NCBI GenBank assembly: GCA_900095095.1
Contig: FMBT01000356.1
Coordinates: 186,001 to 250,000, forward strand
Reading direction: 5' to 3'
Source of the DNA: Fragilariopsis cylindrus CCMP1102
Lineage: Eukaryota > Bacillariophyta > Bacillariophyceae > Bacillariales > Bacillariaceae
DNA: 64,000 nucleotides
Part shown: piece after piece, positions 1 to 8,659 of the stretch
Numbering within the stretch: position 1 is the stretch's first letter
How the letters are laid out: every line of letters starts with the position of its first letter
The notes under the pieces: model-generated
Databases searched by the model: none
What the model was told of the DNA's origin: nothing
What the model saw: the letters and a program-made list of their open reading frames with translations, nothing else
Translations under genes and position numbers: made by a program

Positions 1-971
1 ATACAAATTGTTTTGCGCTATTACTAATTTCGTCCCATTCTGGTGAAGGATAGTCGAATTGACCTGATCGGACCGAATTGAATATTTCTGCATCGTTATC
101 ACCGTAAAAGGGGGGGTATCCACAGAGAAGAATGTAGGATATGACACCAATAGACCAAATATCACAACCCTCAGTGTAGTCTCGTCGAAGTACTTCGGGC
201 GCCACATAATAAGGTGTACCAACCTTAGTCTTCATTGCATGATTAGCATCATTATGTCGAGATAGCCAAAATCGATTATCTTAATGGGTGCTCCTTCGCT
301 TTTTGTCGAAATAAAAAGTTCTCTGGCTTCAAATCTCGATGGACGATTCCTTTTGAATGACAATATGCGATAGCATCAAGGATGTCACGAATAATCAATG
401 CTGCATCATGTTCACTATAGTGTCCCTCCAAACTTTGTGATTTCTCAATGATCCGATCAAAGAGTTCACCACCGGTACATAATTCGGTAACTAAATGCAG
501 ATACTTCGGATCTTCAAACACATCCACCAATTCAATTATATGAGGATGCTTCACTTCCTTTAAGATAGAAATTTCACGTTTTAATACTTCAATATTTTTT
601 ACCTTATTTTTACGGATGGATTTAATTGCATAGTATTCATTAGTCTTCCGATCCATACATTTTCTTACCACGCCATAATGACCATGACCTAATTCATTTG
701 AATTTACATGATACTTTGTACGTACATCAGCTAACGCATCAGTAACTTGTACAGAAGCACCAAGTTCTCTGTTGGTAGGTGTAAGGACAGTAAAGGAGCG
801 AATACTCCCTTCCAAATTATGTTGGTCCTCTGGGGCTGTTACCAATGAAGTATTGCTGTCGTCGTTATTATTTTTTCCAGAAATGTCATTTTCGTCTTCT
901 ATCTGAAAATCGGGATCAGTTGATTTATTCTTCCGAGCTTTTCTTTTCTTTTCTGTGATGTGGGGGGCCAT
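1..971 (-). CDS. CaMK-type Ser/Thr protein kinase, 5' part, runs off the window
   Basis: This encodes a calcium/calmodulin-kinase-like Ser/Thr kinase that would phosphorylate proteins with ATP. Going down the minus strand, it shows a glycine loop (GHGHYG, about residue 87), the VAIK-type lysine (YAIKSI), the alpha-C Glu and the catalytic loop HRDLKPEN (about residue 209). After two one-base frame breaks come the DFG motif, an APE motif (YYVAPEV) and DIWSIGVI. The breaks lie in a T run (plus 313-317) and at GG of the DFG region (plus 266-267); one added base at each restores a continuous kinase core to the window edge. I start at the ATG at 971 (MAPHITEKK). Upstream codons run into a (GTT)n microsatellite and contain no ATG. 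The C-terminus, and therefore any EF-hands that would make it a CDPK, lies outside the window. The family call is firm; the subfamily is inferred from the HRDLKPENF context. Confidence 0.85.
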
Positions 972-973
972 TT

Positions 974-1016
<43 letters not shown>
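974..1016. repeat. (GTT)n microsatellite in kinase 5' leader
   Basis: About 14 uninterrupted GTT units sit two bases upstream of the kinase ATG. On the mRNA strand this is an (ACA)n tract. Confidence 0.95.
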
Positions 1017-1806
1017 AAAAAGCGCAAATGAACAAATGAGAAAAGTAAGACGAGGGAAAGATAACAAAACGACAATAAGGACGACAAAAGTATCAGAATT
1101 CGGAGAGAATGGACATGCCACGCACCTGCAGCATCCCGACTTGAACTACCGCAATTGTTTTTACCATCAGTCGTTACAGATGTCGACGGTTGGTTACTAT
1201 TACTGTTGACATTGCCCATCCTGTTCCGCGTTGTAGACTTGGCTTATTACTACGTTTATATGGGACTCCCCTGTCGGTTGTCAGTTGTTGTCGTCGTCGA
1301 TACCGTATGGTTTTAGCTGAATGTTCGAGTGTCAATGGTACGTATTGTTATTCAATATTAATGTGTGTGTGAGTGAATTCAAGAATACTATTGAGAAATC
1401 TTTCAGCTACGTTCTTTATGCCTGACCGCCACGACTGAGATTTCAAGAAGATACTGTACTGTGAATCCGCAAAGAGGGCTAGTTCAGTTCTTATACTATG
1501 ATTTCATTCCTATCATTCGATCATGCATGCACACAGAAATTTAGTCTAATCCTAGGGGACCAAATGAAACACTACAATTTGTTTCGATCTCATTGTTGTT
1601 GGTTAGTTTTCCTTCATGATATTCTGAATCTTGAAATAGAGCTAAAAAAATCTACAACTTTCATCTACTGTACTGTAGTCCAAACCCAATTTTTTTCGCT
1701 ACTTACCCTTCATTTGTATACTACATTGCTACAAATACGTAAAATATATCATTACAATGCAATTTTTTGACTCTACATCCTTTATTTTATTATACATTTA
1801 AAGATC

Positions 1807-1842
1807 GCTGCACTGCACTGCACTGCACTGCACTGCGCTGCA
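1807..1842. repeat. CTGCA pentanucleotide tandem array
   Basis: Six to seven units of CTGCA, the last degenerate, lie just beyond the 3' end of the minus-strand oxygenase-like gene. Confidence 0.9.
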
Positions 1843-1857
1843 ATGTAATACATTACA

Positions 1858-3057
1858 TCATATCGGCACAGGAAGTTTTTTGGAAGGGTTCGATTTGCTC
1901 CAATGACTTCCCGCTCTATCTAAAAGATGCTGTGCATTTCCTACGGGCGGATAGGCCTGTGTGAGTGACATGAGAAGATGATTGACATTTTCTGGAGTAA
2001 TATCACCAATATAAACAGTAGCAGCCATCCTCATGATAGTTTCTCCTCCATTTTTAATAGTGGTGGGTGTTGTCGTTGTCGTTGTCGTTGTCGTTGGTTT
2101 TGATGATTGTGTTTGATAATCGCAAGATGCGGTAGCATGAAGGGCATTATCCCCTACCATCGATGCGACGTTATATTTATACTTATAATATTGAGTGAGT
2201 GTCTCATCGTCGGATAGAATCTCGAGTTCCGGACCTTCGTCTTCTTGTAAAATTAATGGAATTATCATATTAAAAGCCTTCCTTCCCGAATCATTAACGT
2301 CAGCATGGATGAATCCTTTTTCACAATGCGATACCCCAATAAACGACAAGTGATATGCACTCAAACCTTCTAGATTGAAATACGCCCCCACCTTCTCTAA
2401 TACTTCATCGAATCCTCCCGCACTTAGAACTCGTAGATAATCATCGTGTGCAGTTTCGTCCGCGGGTGACGTCCAATGCATATTGGAGGCCCAGTGTGAT
2501 TTTGGACGCTGTACCATCCAGTTGTAGCCTTGGAAGTCCTTTTTATATTCTGTTCCCGGTAGTAGAGGTTGACCATCGGCTACTAGCAGTCGACGATACA
2601 TATCGGTAATTCCCATCTGATCTGCATAATCCCTTAATTCCTTTAATAGTTCCTTTGGTAGATCCACACAAAAAGCATTTTTAGAAATTTGTTTCCCATC
2701 CTCCCATACCATTGGCTCACAGCAGAGAGGAGGTTGAGGTGGTTGCGAATGTGGTTGGAGCGACGCATCCGATACATGTTGTAGAGAATAAAGACTTTCT
2801 AAATAGTCAGTGGTCGCCGATGTCGCACTCAATCTCGTGTTCAGCAAGCAGTAGGAAGAACCTTCATGTCGATGTCGATGTCGATACGAAGTCTGATGAG
2901 AGATGGGAACGGGAACGGGAACAAACGACAGCACAAAAGATACAAGTGCTAGGACCAGAACGGTCAAGATAAGGGCGATTCTGTAACTTTTCGTGTTACG
3001 GCAAATGATAATGTAATATGCCATTTTGATTTGTTTCCCTCTTTGTTGTGGCAACAT
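1858..3057 (-). CDS. Membrane-anchored 2OG-Fe(II) oxygenase-like protein
   Basis: This is a 399-residue protein. After a short basic N-terminus there is one hydrophobic segment (about residues 28-48, ALILTVLVLALVSFVLSF), suggesting a type II membrane anchor or signal anchor for the secretory pathway. The remainder is globular. It has a plausible double-stranded beta-helix iron triad: His-x-Asp in GFIHADV (about 253), a distal His in DNALHAT (about 306) and a following Arg in MRMAATVYI that could bind 2-oxoglutarate. A poly-Thr insert separates the last two. The fold assignment rests on spacing and motifs only; the substrate is unknown, and prolyl-hydroxylase-like modification of secretory proteins is one possibility. 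The start is the first ATG (3057); a second ATG ten codons on would keep the anchor. Stop at 1858-1860. Confidence 0.55.
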   Translation of the reverse strand: MLPQQRGKQIKMAYYIIICRNTKSYRIALILTVLVLALVSFVLSFVPVPVPISHQTSYRHRHRHEGSSYCLLNTRLSATSATTDYLESLYSLQHVSDASLQPHSQPPQPPLCCEPMVWEDGKQISKNAFCVDLPKELLKELRDYADQMGITDMYRRLLVADGQPLLPGTEYKKDFQGYNWMVQRPKSHWASNMHWTSPADETAHDDYLRVLSAGGFDEVLEKVGAYFNLEGLSAYHLSFIGVSHCEKGFIHADVNDSGRKAFNMIIPLILQEDEGPELEILSDDETLTQYYKYKYNVASMVGDNALHATASCDYQTQSSKPTTTTTTTTTPTTIKNGGETIMRMAATVYIGDITPENVNHLLMSLTQAYPPVGNAQHLLDRAGSHWSKSNPSKKLPVPI

Positions 3058-3762
3058 TGAACATCTACTACAGTACTATGAACGTCATTTTAATGTTTTT
3101 CAACCACCGCCTTGTCTGGTACGGATCACGATTATTTGACGGATGACAAGAATTCGCGGTTAATGCTCCCCTCTTTCTCATCGTCGCCCCTTGCTTTCTT
3201 TCACGGAACAATAACACCTACGATCACGGGTCGCAGTAAGCATACTGTACGTTGTAATGCCATAAATAGGACAAAGCCATCGTCGTCAACAACCTCATAA
3301 TGCAAAACTGTAGGAGCATGTTCATTCCAATTATATATGAAGTATTATGTACGACATGTATGTTTGTAGGCCTGTCTTTACCTCCATAATATTCTTCATT
3401 TAAAAAAAATCTTAATTCGAAACGCGTGAATGAATCGAATCAGTCCCGGTTTGCATTTTTATTTTTAACAGACACATCCACATATGACATAATCGACGAT
3501 GGTTATGTTATGAACGTCGTATTAATCTTGCAATCATCATTGATATTATACGGCGAAGCTAGCATCAAGCTCGCAGTGACAGTAGCAACATCCATATGAA
3601 GACATACCGGTATCAATACAGAAGAAGCTCGCTTCATAATTCAGAGAAATAAACGATAAATTAATCATTCGACCATTCCTTTAAATCTAGTAACGTTAGA
3701 AGTCAATCAATCTGTGTACAGTAGCAGCATATATTTCATTTCATATATATCAAAAATTCAAG
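3058..3762. other. Divergent intergenic region
   Basis: About 700 bp lie between a minus-strand and a plus-strand gene, so both promoters should be here. It is AT-rich. I see no conserved motif, RNA gene or repeat that I can defend. Confidence 0.5.
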
Positions 3763-4914
3763 ATGTACGGTGGAGGAGGACTATTTGGTGACTTACCGGT
3801 GGCCAAGAAGAAGTCAGTAGTCGACGAGAAGGAGGACGGAGGACAAAAGAATAACGAGGGAGGAGGAACAGCAGATATCAGCCACAATAATGATAATGTC
3901 AATCAAACGACGACGTCGAATAATAAGCCTGCTGCAAATACTAATATTAATCATCATGGAAAAAAGAGGAATAATGAAACGACAGCAACAACCAGAAATT
4001 GGCTCGTTCCTCCCCGTCATGCGACAACAACAAGCAACAGTAACAATAATAGTAAGACGTCATCGAATGGTAAATCACAATTTCTTCATTTAGTTGGCAA
4101 AACCGGTACAACAATGGCATTTGTCCCCACCGCTGCATTAAAACGAAAGAAACGACCAGCTGCTACTATAACAAGTAGCAGTAGTAGCAACCTCAGTAAT
4201 ATAAGCGATAGTAGTAACAAAAAAAATATTCGTTCTGAAATGGTCGAAAAACAACAAGCCACAACATCAACATCAACATCAACGGTGGGGATGGGGGTAG
4301 TAGAAACTACTATCACGACTACGACGACAAAGAAGATTGATCGAAAGAAACAACCGGTCGCTGTTGTTGATATTCATGGTAATTACGTTGATGGATCGAA
4401 TAGTCTACCACAATCTGTGGCAGCTGATGTTGTTATTGGTATAGACGACGACAACAACAATGAAAGTAATGAAAAAATAACTGATCCATATGATCCATTT
4501 GTACCAAATGATTTATTAGAATATTGGGAAAAACAAGCAGCAACGAGACAACGTAAAAAGTTAGAACGTGAAACACGTGAGTCCTTAGAAAGACAAAAAT
4601 CAATCAGGAAAAAAATTAATGAAGAACGATTAGAATTACAAAAAAGTGGAAATTATTCTACTTTAATAGAACGTGAACGTGAACGAAATGAGGGTGTACG
4701 TCCATTATCGTCATCGTCGTCATCGGGACATGGGCGTGGACGGGGACGTGGACGGGGTGGTGTATCGAATCTACCAGCATGGTTGGTCGAAAAACAACGA
4801 CGAGAGGCAGAAGATTCTATTGGTGCAACAAATAGTAGTGAGGGCGTCGTCATCGACGAGGATTCTAATACAATGATTGGAAGAGGACGCGGACGGGGTG
4901 GTGTATCGAATTAA
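3763..4914 (+). CDS. Low-complexity, RG-repeat, splicing-factor-like protein with premature C-terminal stop
   Basis: This 383-residue protein starts MYGGGGLFGDLP. Most of it is low complexity (Asn, Thr, Ser, Lys). Residues about 243-300 are the only ordered-looking part: DPYDPFVPNDLLEYWEKQ followed by a long charged helix (RQRKKLERETRESLERQK), reminiscent of the N-terminal half of SPF45/RBM17-type splicing factors. No RRM or G-patch is present. The C-terminus has two copies of an RGRGRGGVSN-PAWL-EKQR module (about 4735-4800 and 4885-4940). In the second copy the Leu codon is TAA, so translation stops at 4914, while the frame would otherwise stay open to the TAG at 4978-4980. The function is inferred weakly; an RNA-binding or spliceosome-associated role is the best guess. 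Confidence 0.6.
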   Translation: MYGGGGLFGDLPVAKKKSVVDEKEDGGQKNNEGGGTADISHNNDNVNQTTTSNNKPAANTNINHHGKKRNNETTATTRNWLVPPRHATTTSNSNNNSKTSSNGKSQFLHLVGKTGTTMAFVPTAALKRKKRPAATITSSSSSNLSNISDSSNKKNIRSEMVEKQQATTSTSTSTVGMGVVETTITTTTTKKIDRKKQPVAVVDIHGNYVDGSNSLPQSVAADVVIGIDDDNNNESNEKITDPYDPFVPNDLLEYWEKQAATRQRKKLERETRESLERQKSIRKKINEERLELQKSGNYSTLIERERERNEGVRPLSSSSSSGHGRGRGRGRGGVSNLPAWLVEKQRREAEDSIGATNSSEGVVIDEDSNTMIGRGRGRGGVSN

Positions 4915-4980
4915 CCGGCATGGTTAATCGAAAAGCAACGGAATGAACATAATAATAGTAAGGGTAGTAGTGACCATTAG

Positions 4981-5582
4981 TCACTATTATTTTGTGCAAC
5001 AGATAGATACAAATAGACTGACTAGCTATATGCCATTCGATGTAGTACTTGTTTCTACAACACGCGTGCAGCAATTAACTTTTTTATATGTAAACTTACA
5101 TTATCATTGTATCAATATTGTACCATAGTTGTTACTTATTAGTATTAGCTTTATCTTTACCTTCACTTAGTCACTCCCTTCTTTCAAATGATGGAGGAAA
5201 CCTCTGTTTGTAGATATCTCTATCAATATTGCTATTGCAATATAACGGTTGTTCAAACGCAAAAGGTTGTTATTAACACACTTGTTTAATTAGTCTATGG
5301 TTATTACAATTCATCGACAATGAAAAGATAAAGATAGTTCATTTCTCGTAATCGAGATACTCTGCTCTTTTCTTTGTACTTTAGTATTGCGTTACATGGT
5401 AACTTTGTATACAAATTCATTCGTAACATCACTTCGCCTAATACATATTATATATTAGCGGTTCAGAGGACACTTCTCTTGTTTGTGCTTCGACTCTTGC
5501 GGACACTTCTCTTGTTTGTGCTCCGACTTCATATATACACTTCTCTTATTCGTGCTTTTCTTATTTCGATACTAATCAATAT
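4981..5582. other. Intergenic, convergent 3' ends
   Basis: This lies between the 3' ends of two converging genes. It contains a short tandem repeat at 5469-5560 and otherwise no recognisable feature. Confidence 0.5.
5469..5560. repeat. 33-bp tandem repeat, about 2.7 copies
   Basis: Two near-identical 33-bp units (5469-5501 and 5502-5534), each starting with a CACTTCTCTTGTTTGTGCT core, are followed by a diverged partial third unit. Confidence 0.8.
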
Positions 5583-7005
5583 TTAATTATTTGGTACACA
5601 TATAGGCTTAGGCGCAGGAAATAAATCAATCAGGCCTTTAGTTTTTGCATAACTTTCGTACGAGGCTGCTTGTCCACCACCAACATTCGGCCCATAAAGG
5701 GGCAAGTAATATCCACAATCATCAAATTTATGATGATCGAATGCAATACCACCTAATGGACCTGGACCAAATGGAGACGACTTGATTGCTTCGCTATCAC
5801 AATAGCACCCATGCATAAATCCTTTTCCATCATCCGAGCTTTCTTCTTGACCCGACTCGTGGTTGTTAAAACCTACGGTGCAGCTAGGAGGACCATATCT
5901 ACCACCACCTTTGATACCGCATTGACAAAAAAGGTCGCAAAGTTTGTTGATTACTCTCGGGACTTTCGGATCTTTCAAGATCCAAGGATAACCTTCGGAT
6001 CCTGCATTTCTTGGTTTGGGGCAGACACCGTTGGCTGGGCATTGGGTAGCGGTTTCATAATAAGGATGTTTTTTGCAATCAATATAGGAAGGTGCACCTG
6101 TGGAATACTCAGAAAACGTAGTTCCAGCAGGACAACTCTCCATCCCACACTTCCCACCTCCTTTATCGGCACAAAAAAATCCAAAATCGTTTCCGTAACA
6201 ATCACCTGCCTCTGCAGCTGTTACACTCGAACAAGGTTTTGGTGGACACTTCGAATGAACTGTGGAGCCTGGCCATCCACTACTTTCTGTGCAAGGAACA
6301 TTATCAAGGGCATCACACTGGCATGTAGATTCATTTTGACTTTTATTTGGTTTCTTACAATTTCCGCAACCAGGTAGGGATGCTTGGGGGGGCTGAGCAA
6401 AATTTTTGACGCAAGTTCCCCACCAACTCGGTGGCTGAAATAAAGAGACACAACATAAGAAGAGAAAATAGAGAAGGAAAAGAAACACGTGAGCATATTC
6501 GTATTTTAATTCTGGACTTCACATTAAATACCTAGAGTAAAAGTAAATAGATAGAAATGTATTACTTACAGGTGCTACCGGGTGTTCACCAGGTTTACAT
6601 ACAGGTTGTGCTACACACAGAGCTGATGAACTAGTATAAAGAGCAGCACATTTCTCTTCTCCGGGTCCGTCGCATATTAATTTGCCTTTTTCTTGATCTT
6701 CCGTACAATAGGTTGGTGATGGTGATTTAAAATCAGGTGGTGAAGACTCTTCATCGAAATCAAGAATTTCCATCTTGAGTTTCTTGAGGCCAATGCTCGT
6801 GCTACTAGTAGTAGTATTCGAAAGAACAGCAACACCAAGTACACCAAGTACACCGATCACCATACCCATCAACATCAAACGAAGATCCCTTTTATGTTGT
6901 TTTTGCGCGGTTGTAGTGTCGCATAAACCTTTCGGATTTTCTTCAACCTCGATATAGCCTTTCAAGGGTGTAGACTCATCGTTACTGTAATTCATATCAT
7001 TCATC
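5583..7005 (-). CDS. Cys-rich type II membrane/secreted protein, one intron
   Basis: There are two exons: 7005-6570 and 6434-5583. The 135-bp intron has clear GTAAGT donor and TTTCAG acceptor sites and joins in phase (GEHPVAP to PPSWWGT). The N-terminus is cytosolic and acidic (MNDMNYSNDES), followed by one transmembrane helix (about residues 42-62, MLMGMVIGVLGVLGVAVLSN). A long ectodomain follows with many Cys in short CxxC-like spacings (LPGCGNCKKP, STCQCDA, KCGMESCP, CDLFCQCG, GCYCD). This points to a disulfide-rich extracellular or cell-wall domain. I do not recognise the family. The start is chosen at the ATG preceded by CAAG at 7005; upstream in-frame sequence is not protein-like. Confidence 0.75.
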
Positions 7006-7416
7006 TTGGTAGTCGACAGTGAGAAGTAAAAAAAACAAGAAGAGGAAAAAAAATGAATGAAAATCATTAGATATGTTTGTTGGGAATCTTTTGCAAACAT
7101 GTGTGTCCAACAAGCACGTGATAGGCACCGCACACAACTCTCAACGCATTCACTCTCTAATATATTGTATGATGCTCTGGATGCAATAGAGGTTTTGCCA
7201 CCAGATAATAGTTGATAATACAGTACTGTACAACGATAGCAGAACATACCTTATTATTGATTCTATCTTGTTTATAAACTTGTTAATGCAGATAATGTTG
7301 TGCTGTAGATGCTGAGGCGTGAATTTTTTATGAGAAGCGCCAAAACAAAAAGCATACTTCTTGATTGTTTGTAACGAAGATTTTTGTCGCTCCAATATCT
7401 ACTCTTGATTCTTCTG

Positions 7417-7589
7417 CATGATGAAAGTAGCAACATCTTTACCTTCTTCGCTCTACAGAACATTGCGTGTCAAACTTGTGTCAAACTGAGAGAAGATTGT
7501 TAACAAAGATCATGATGAAAGTGGCAACATCTTTACCTTCTTCGCTCTACAGAATATTGCGTGTCATAGTGTCAAACTATGAGAAGATT
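7417..7589. repeat. Imperfect direct repeat, about 80 bp, offset 94
   Basis: The segment at 7417-7497 recurs at 7511-7589 with a few substitutions and a small deletion. The shared core runs CATGATGAAAGT through GCTCTACAGAA to AGAAGATT. Confidence 0.9.
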
Positions 7590-7795
7590 TCGATTCAGAG
7601 GAGAAATGAGTGCATGCCAAAGAAAATTCTTTAGTGTGGCAAGTAACTTACTTCTTATGTGTTGATCAATGAAGAAATTTATCTCACTAAAACATTTATA
7701 AATGGTAGCTCCAAAAGCTGCATTTTCTCCAGAGTGAGTTCACGCGGCATAATAATAAGCACGAAACAGTAGCGTGATGTGAAAAAGTTCTTTGT

Positions 7796-8136
7796 TTTTT
7801 TTACTTAACAGACTACAGTACAGTACGTACGGTCGCATAAGAAGAAAGCAAATCGATTCAAAAGACAAAAGGTAATTTTTTTACTTAACAGACTACAGTA
7901 CAGTACGTACGGTCGCATTGTATAAGAAGAAAGCAAATCGATTCAAAAGACAAAAGGTAGTTTTTTTACTTAACAGACTACAGTACAGTATGTACGGTCA
8001 CATTGTATAATATGAGAGAAAGCAAATCGATTCAAAAGACAAAAGGTAGTTTTTTTACTTAACAGACTACAGTACAGTATGTACGGTCGCATTGTATAAT
8101 AAGAAGAAAGCACATCGATTCACAGGAGGCGGGTAA
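7796..8136. repeat. Four-copy tandem repeat, unit 80-89 bp
   Basis: Units start at about 7801, 7881, 7966 and 8055 with TTACTTAACAGACTACAG. They contain a GTACGGTCGCAT core and end in CAAATCGATTCAAAAGACA. Unit length grows through insertion of TTGTATAATA-type bases. The last unit is degenerate and merges into the dispersed repeat at 8125. Confidence 0.9.
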
Positions 8137-8196
8137 TATTGTATGAAAGTTGATTTTTTTCAAATACAAAATTTTGCATCCTTTGGATTTGCTATG
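8125..8196. repeat. Dispersed repeat, copy 1, split by element A
   Basis: This segment, continued after element A at 16078-16088, matches the reverse complement of 21361-21443 with about one mismatch. The uninterrupted copy at 21.4 kb shows the pre-insertion sequence. Confidence 0.85.
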
Positions 8197-8592
8197 TGTT
8201 GAAATACAGTGATCGCAACGCCGTGGGTATTGGTATGTTGCTTATTACGTAATGCTTGAAGATACTAGAGTGATATATAGGTTTGAATACTATGTATGGC
8301 TAGCTTATTAACTTGTTATTATTATTTACCTATTGCATAAGTTTTATAATAAATAATGACTAACATTGGTGATGGCAATCCGAGGTGCCGATGGAGGTGC
8401 TTACATTGAGTTACATTAACGCAATGTAAATACGACACATCTTTTCTCTTCAATTGCCAACCACACGATAATGCGCAGCAAATATATATTTATTGTGAGG
8501 AAACAACATGCACAGATGTCACGACGTTCGTGACACATTATGACTGTTGTGAAAACCTCACAGGACTCGTATTAATAATTGAATCCCCAACA
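8197..8592 (-). repeat. Element A 3' LTR
   Basis: This 396-bp LTR is nearly identical to the copy at 15677-16072, with TG...CA ends. Confidence 0.95.
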
Positions 8593-8659
8593 CACTCCTA
8601 CATTCCTATTGATGTGTTAGCATCGATATGAATGTAACCAATATGTCCCTTCCATTCAA

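Larger units (their letters stand above)
972..1857. other. Intergenic stretch with two microsatellites
   Basis: No credible gene is seen. It holds a (GTT)n tract at 974-1016, directly upstream of the kinase ATG and so probably in its 5' UTR, and a CTGCA pentamer array at 1807-1842. Short open frames here lack protein-like composition. Confidence 0.6.
7006..8196. other. Repeat-bearing intergenic region upstream of the Cys-rich gene and beside element A
   Basis: No gene is seen. It carries an imperfect direct repeat (7417-7589), a four-copy 80-89-bp tandem array (7796-8136), and a dispersed repeat (8125-8196) into which element A inserted. Confidence 0.65.

Noticed and set aside
972-1121. N-terminal extension of the kinase with a hydrophobic stretch and poly-Thr
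   Set aside because: It begins at GTG, not ATG, and is mostly a (GTT)n microsatellite read through. The ATG at 971 is the likely start.
955-1372. Short plus-strand open frames opposite the kinase 5' end
   Set aside because: Poly-Val from the GTT repeat and no protein-like composition; antisense shadows.
5811-6377. 188-residue plus-strand open frame opposite the Cys-rich gene
   Set aside because: Cys-rich codons on the real strand create an open antisense frame. The minus strand has splice sites and a signal anchor.
7441-8136. CRISPR-like array
   Set aside because: Repeats are adjacent without spacers and the genome is eukaryotic. It is an ordinary tandem array.
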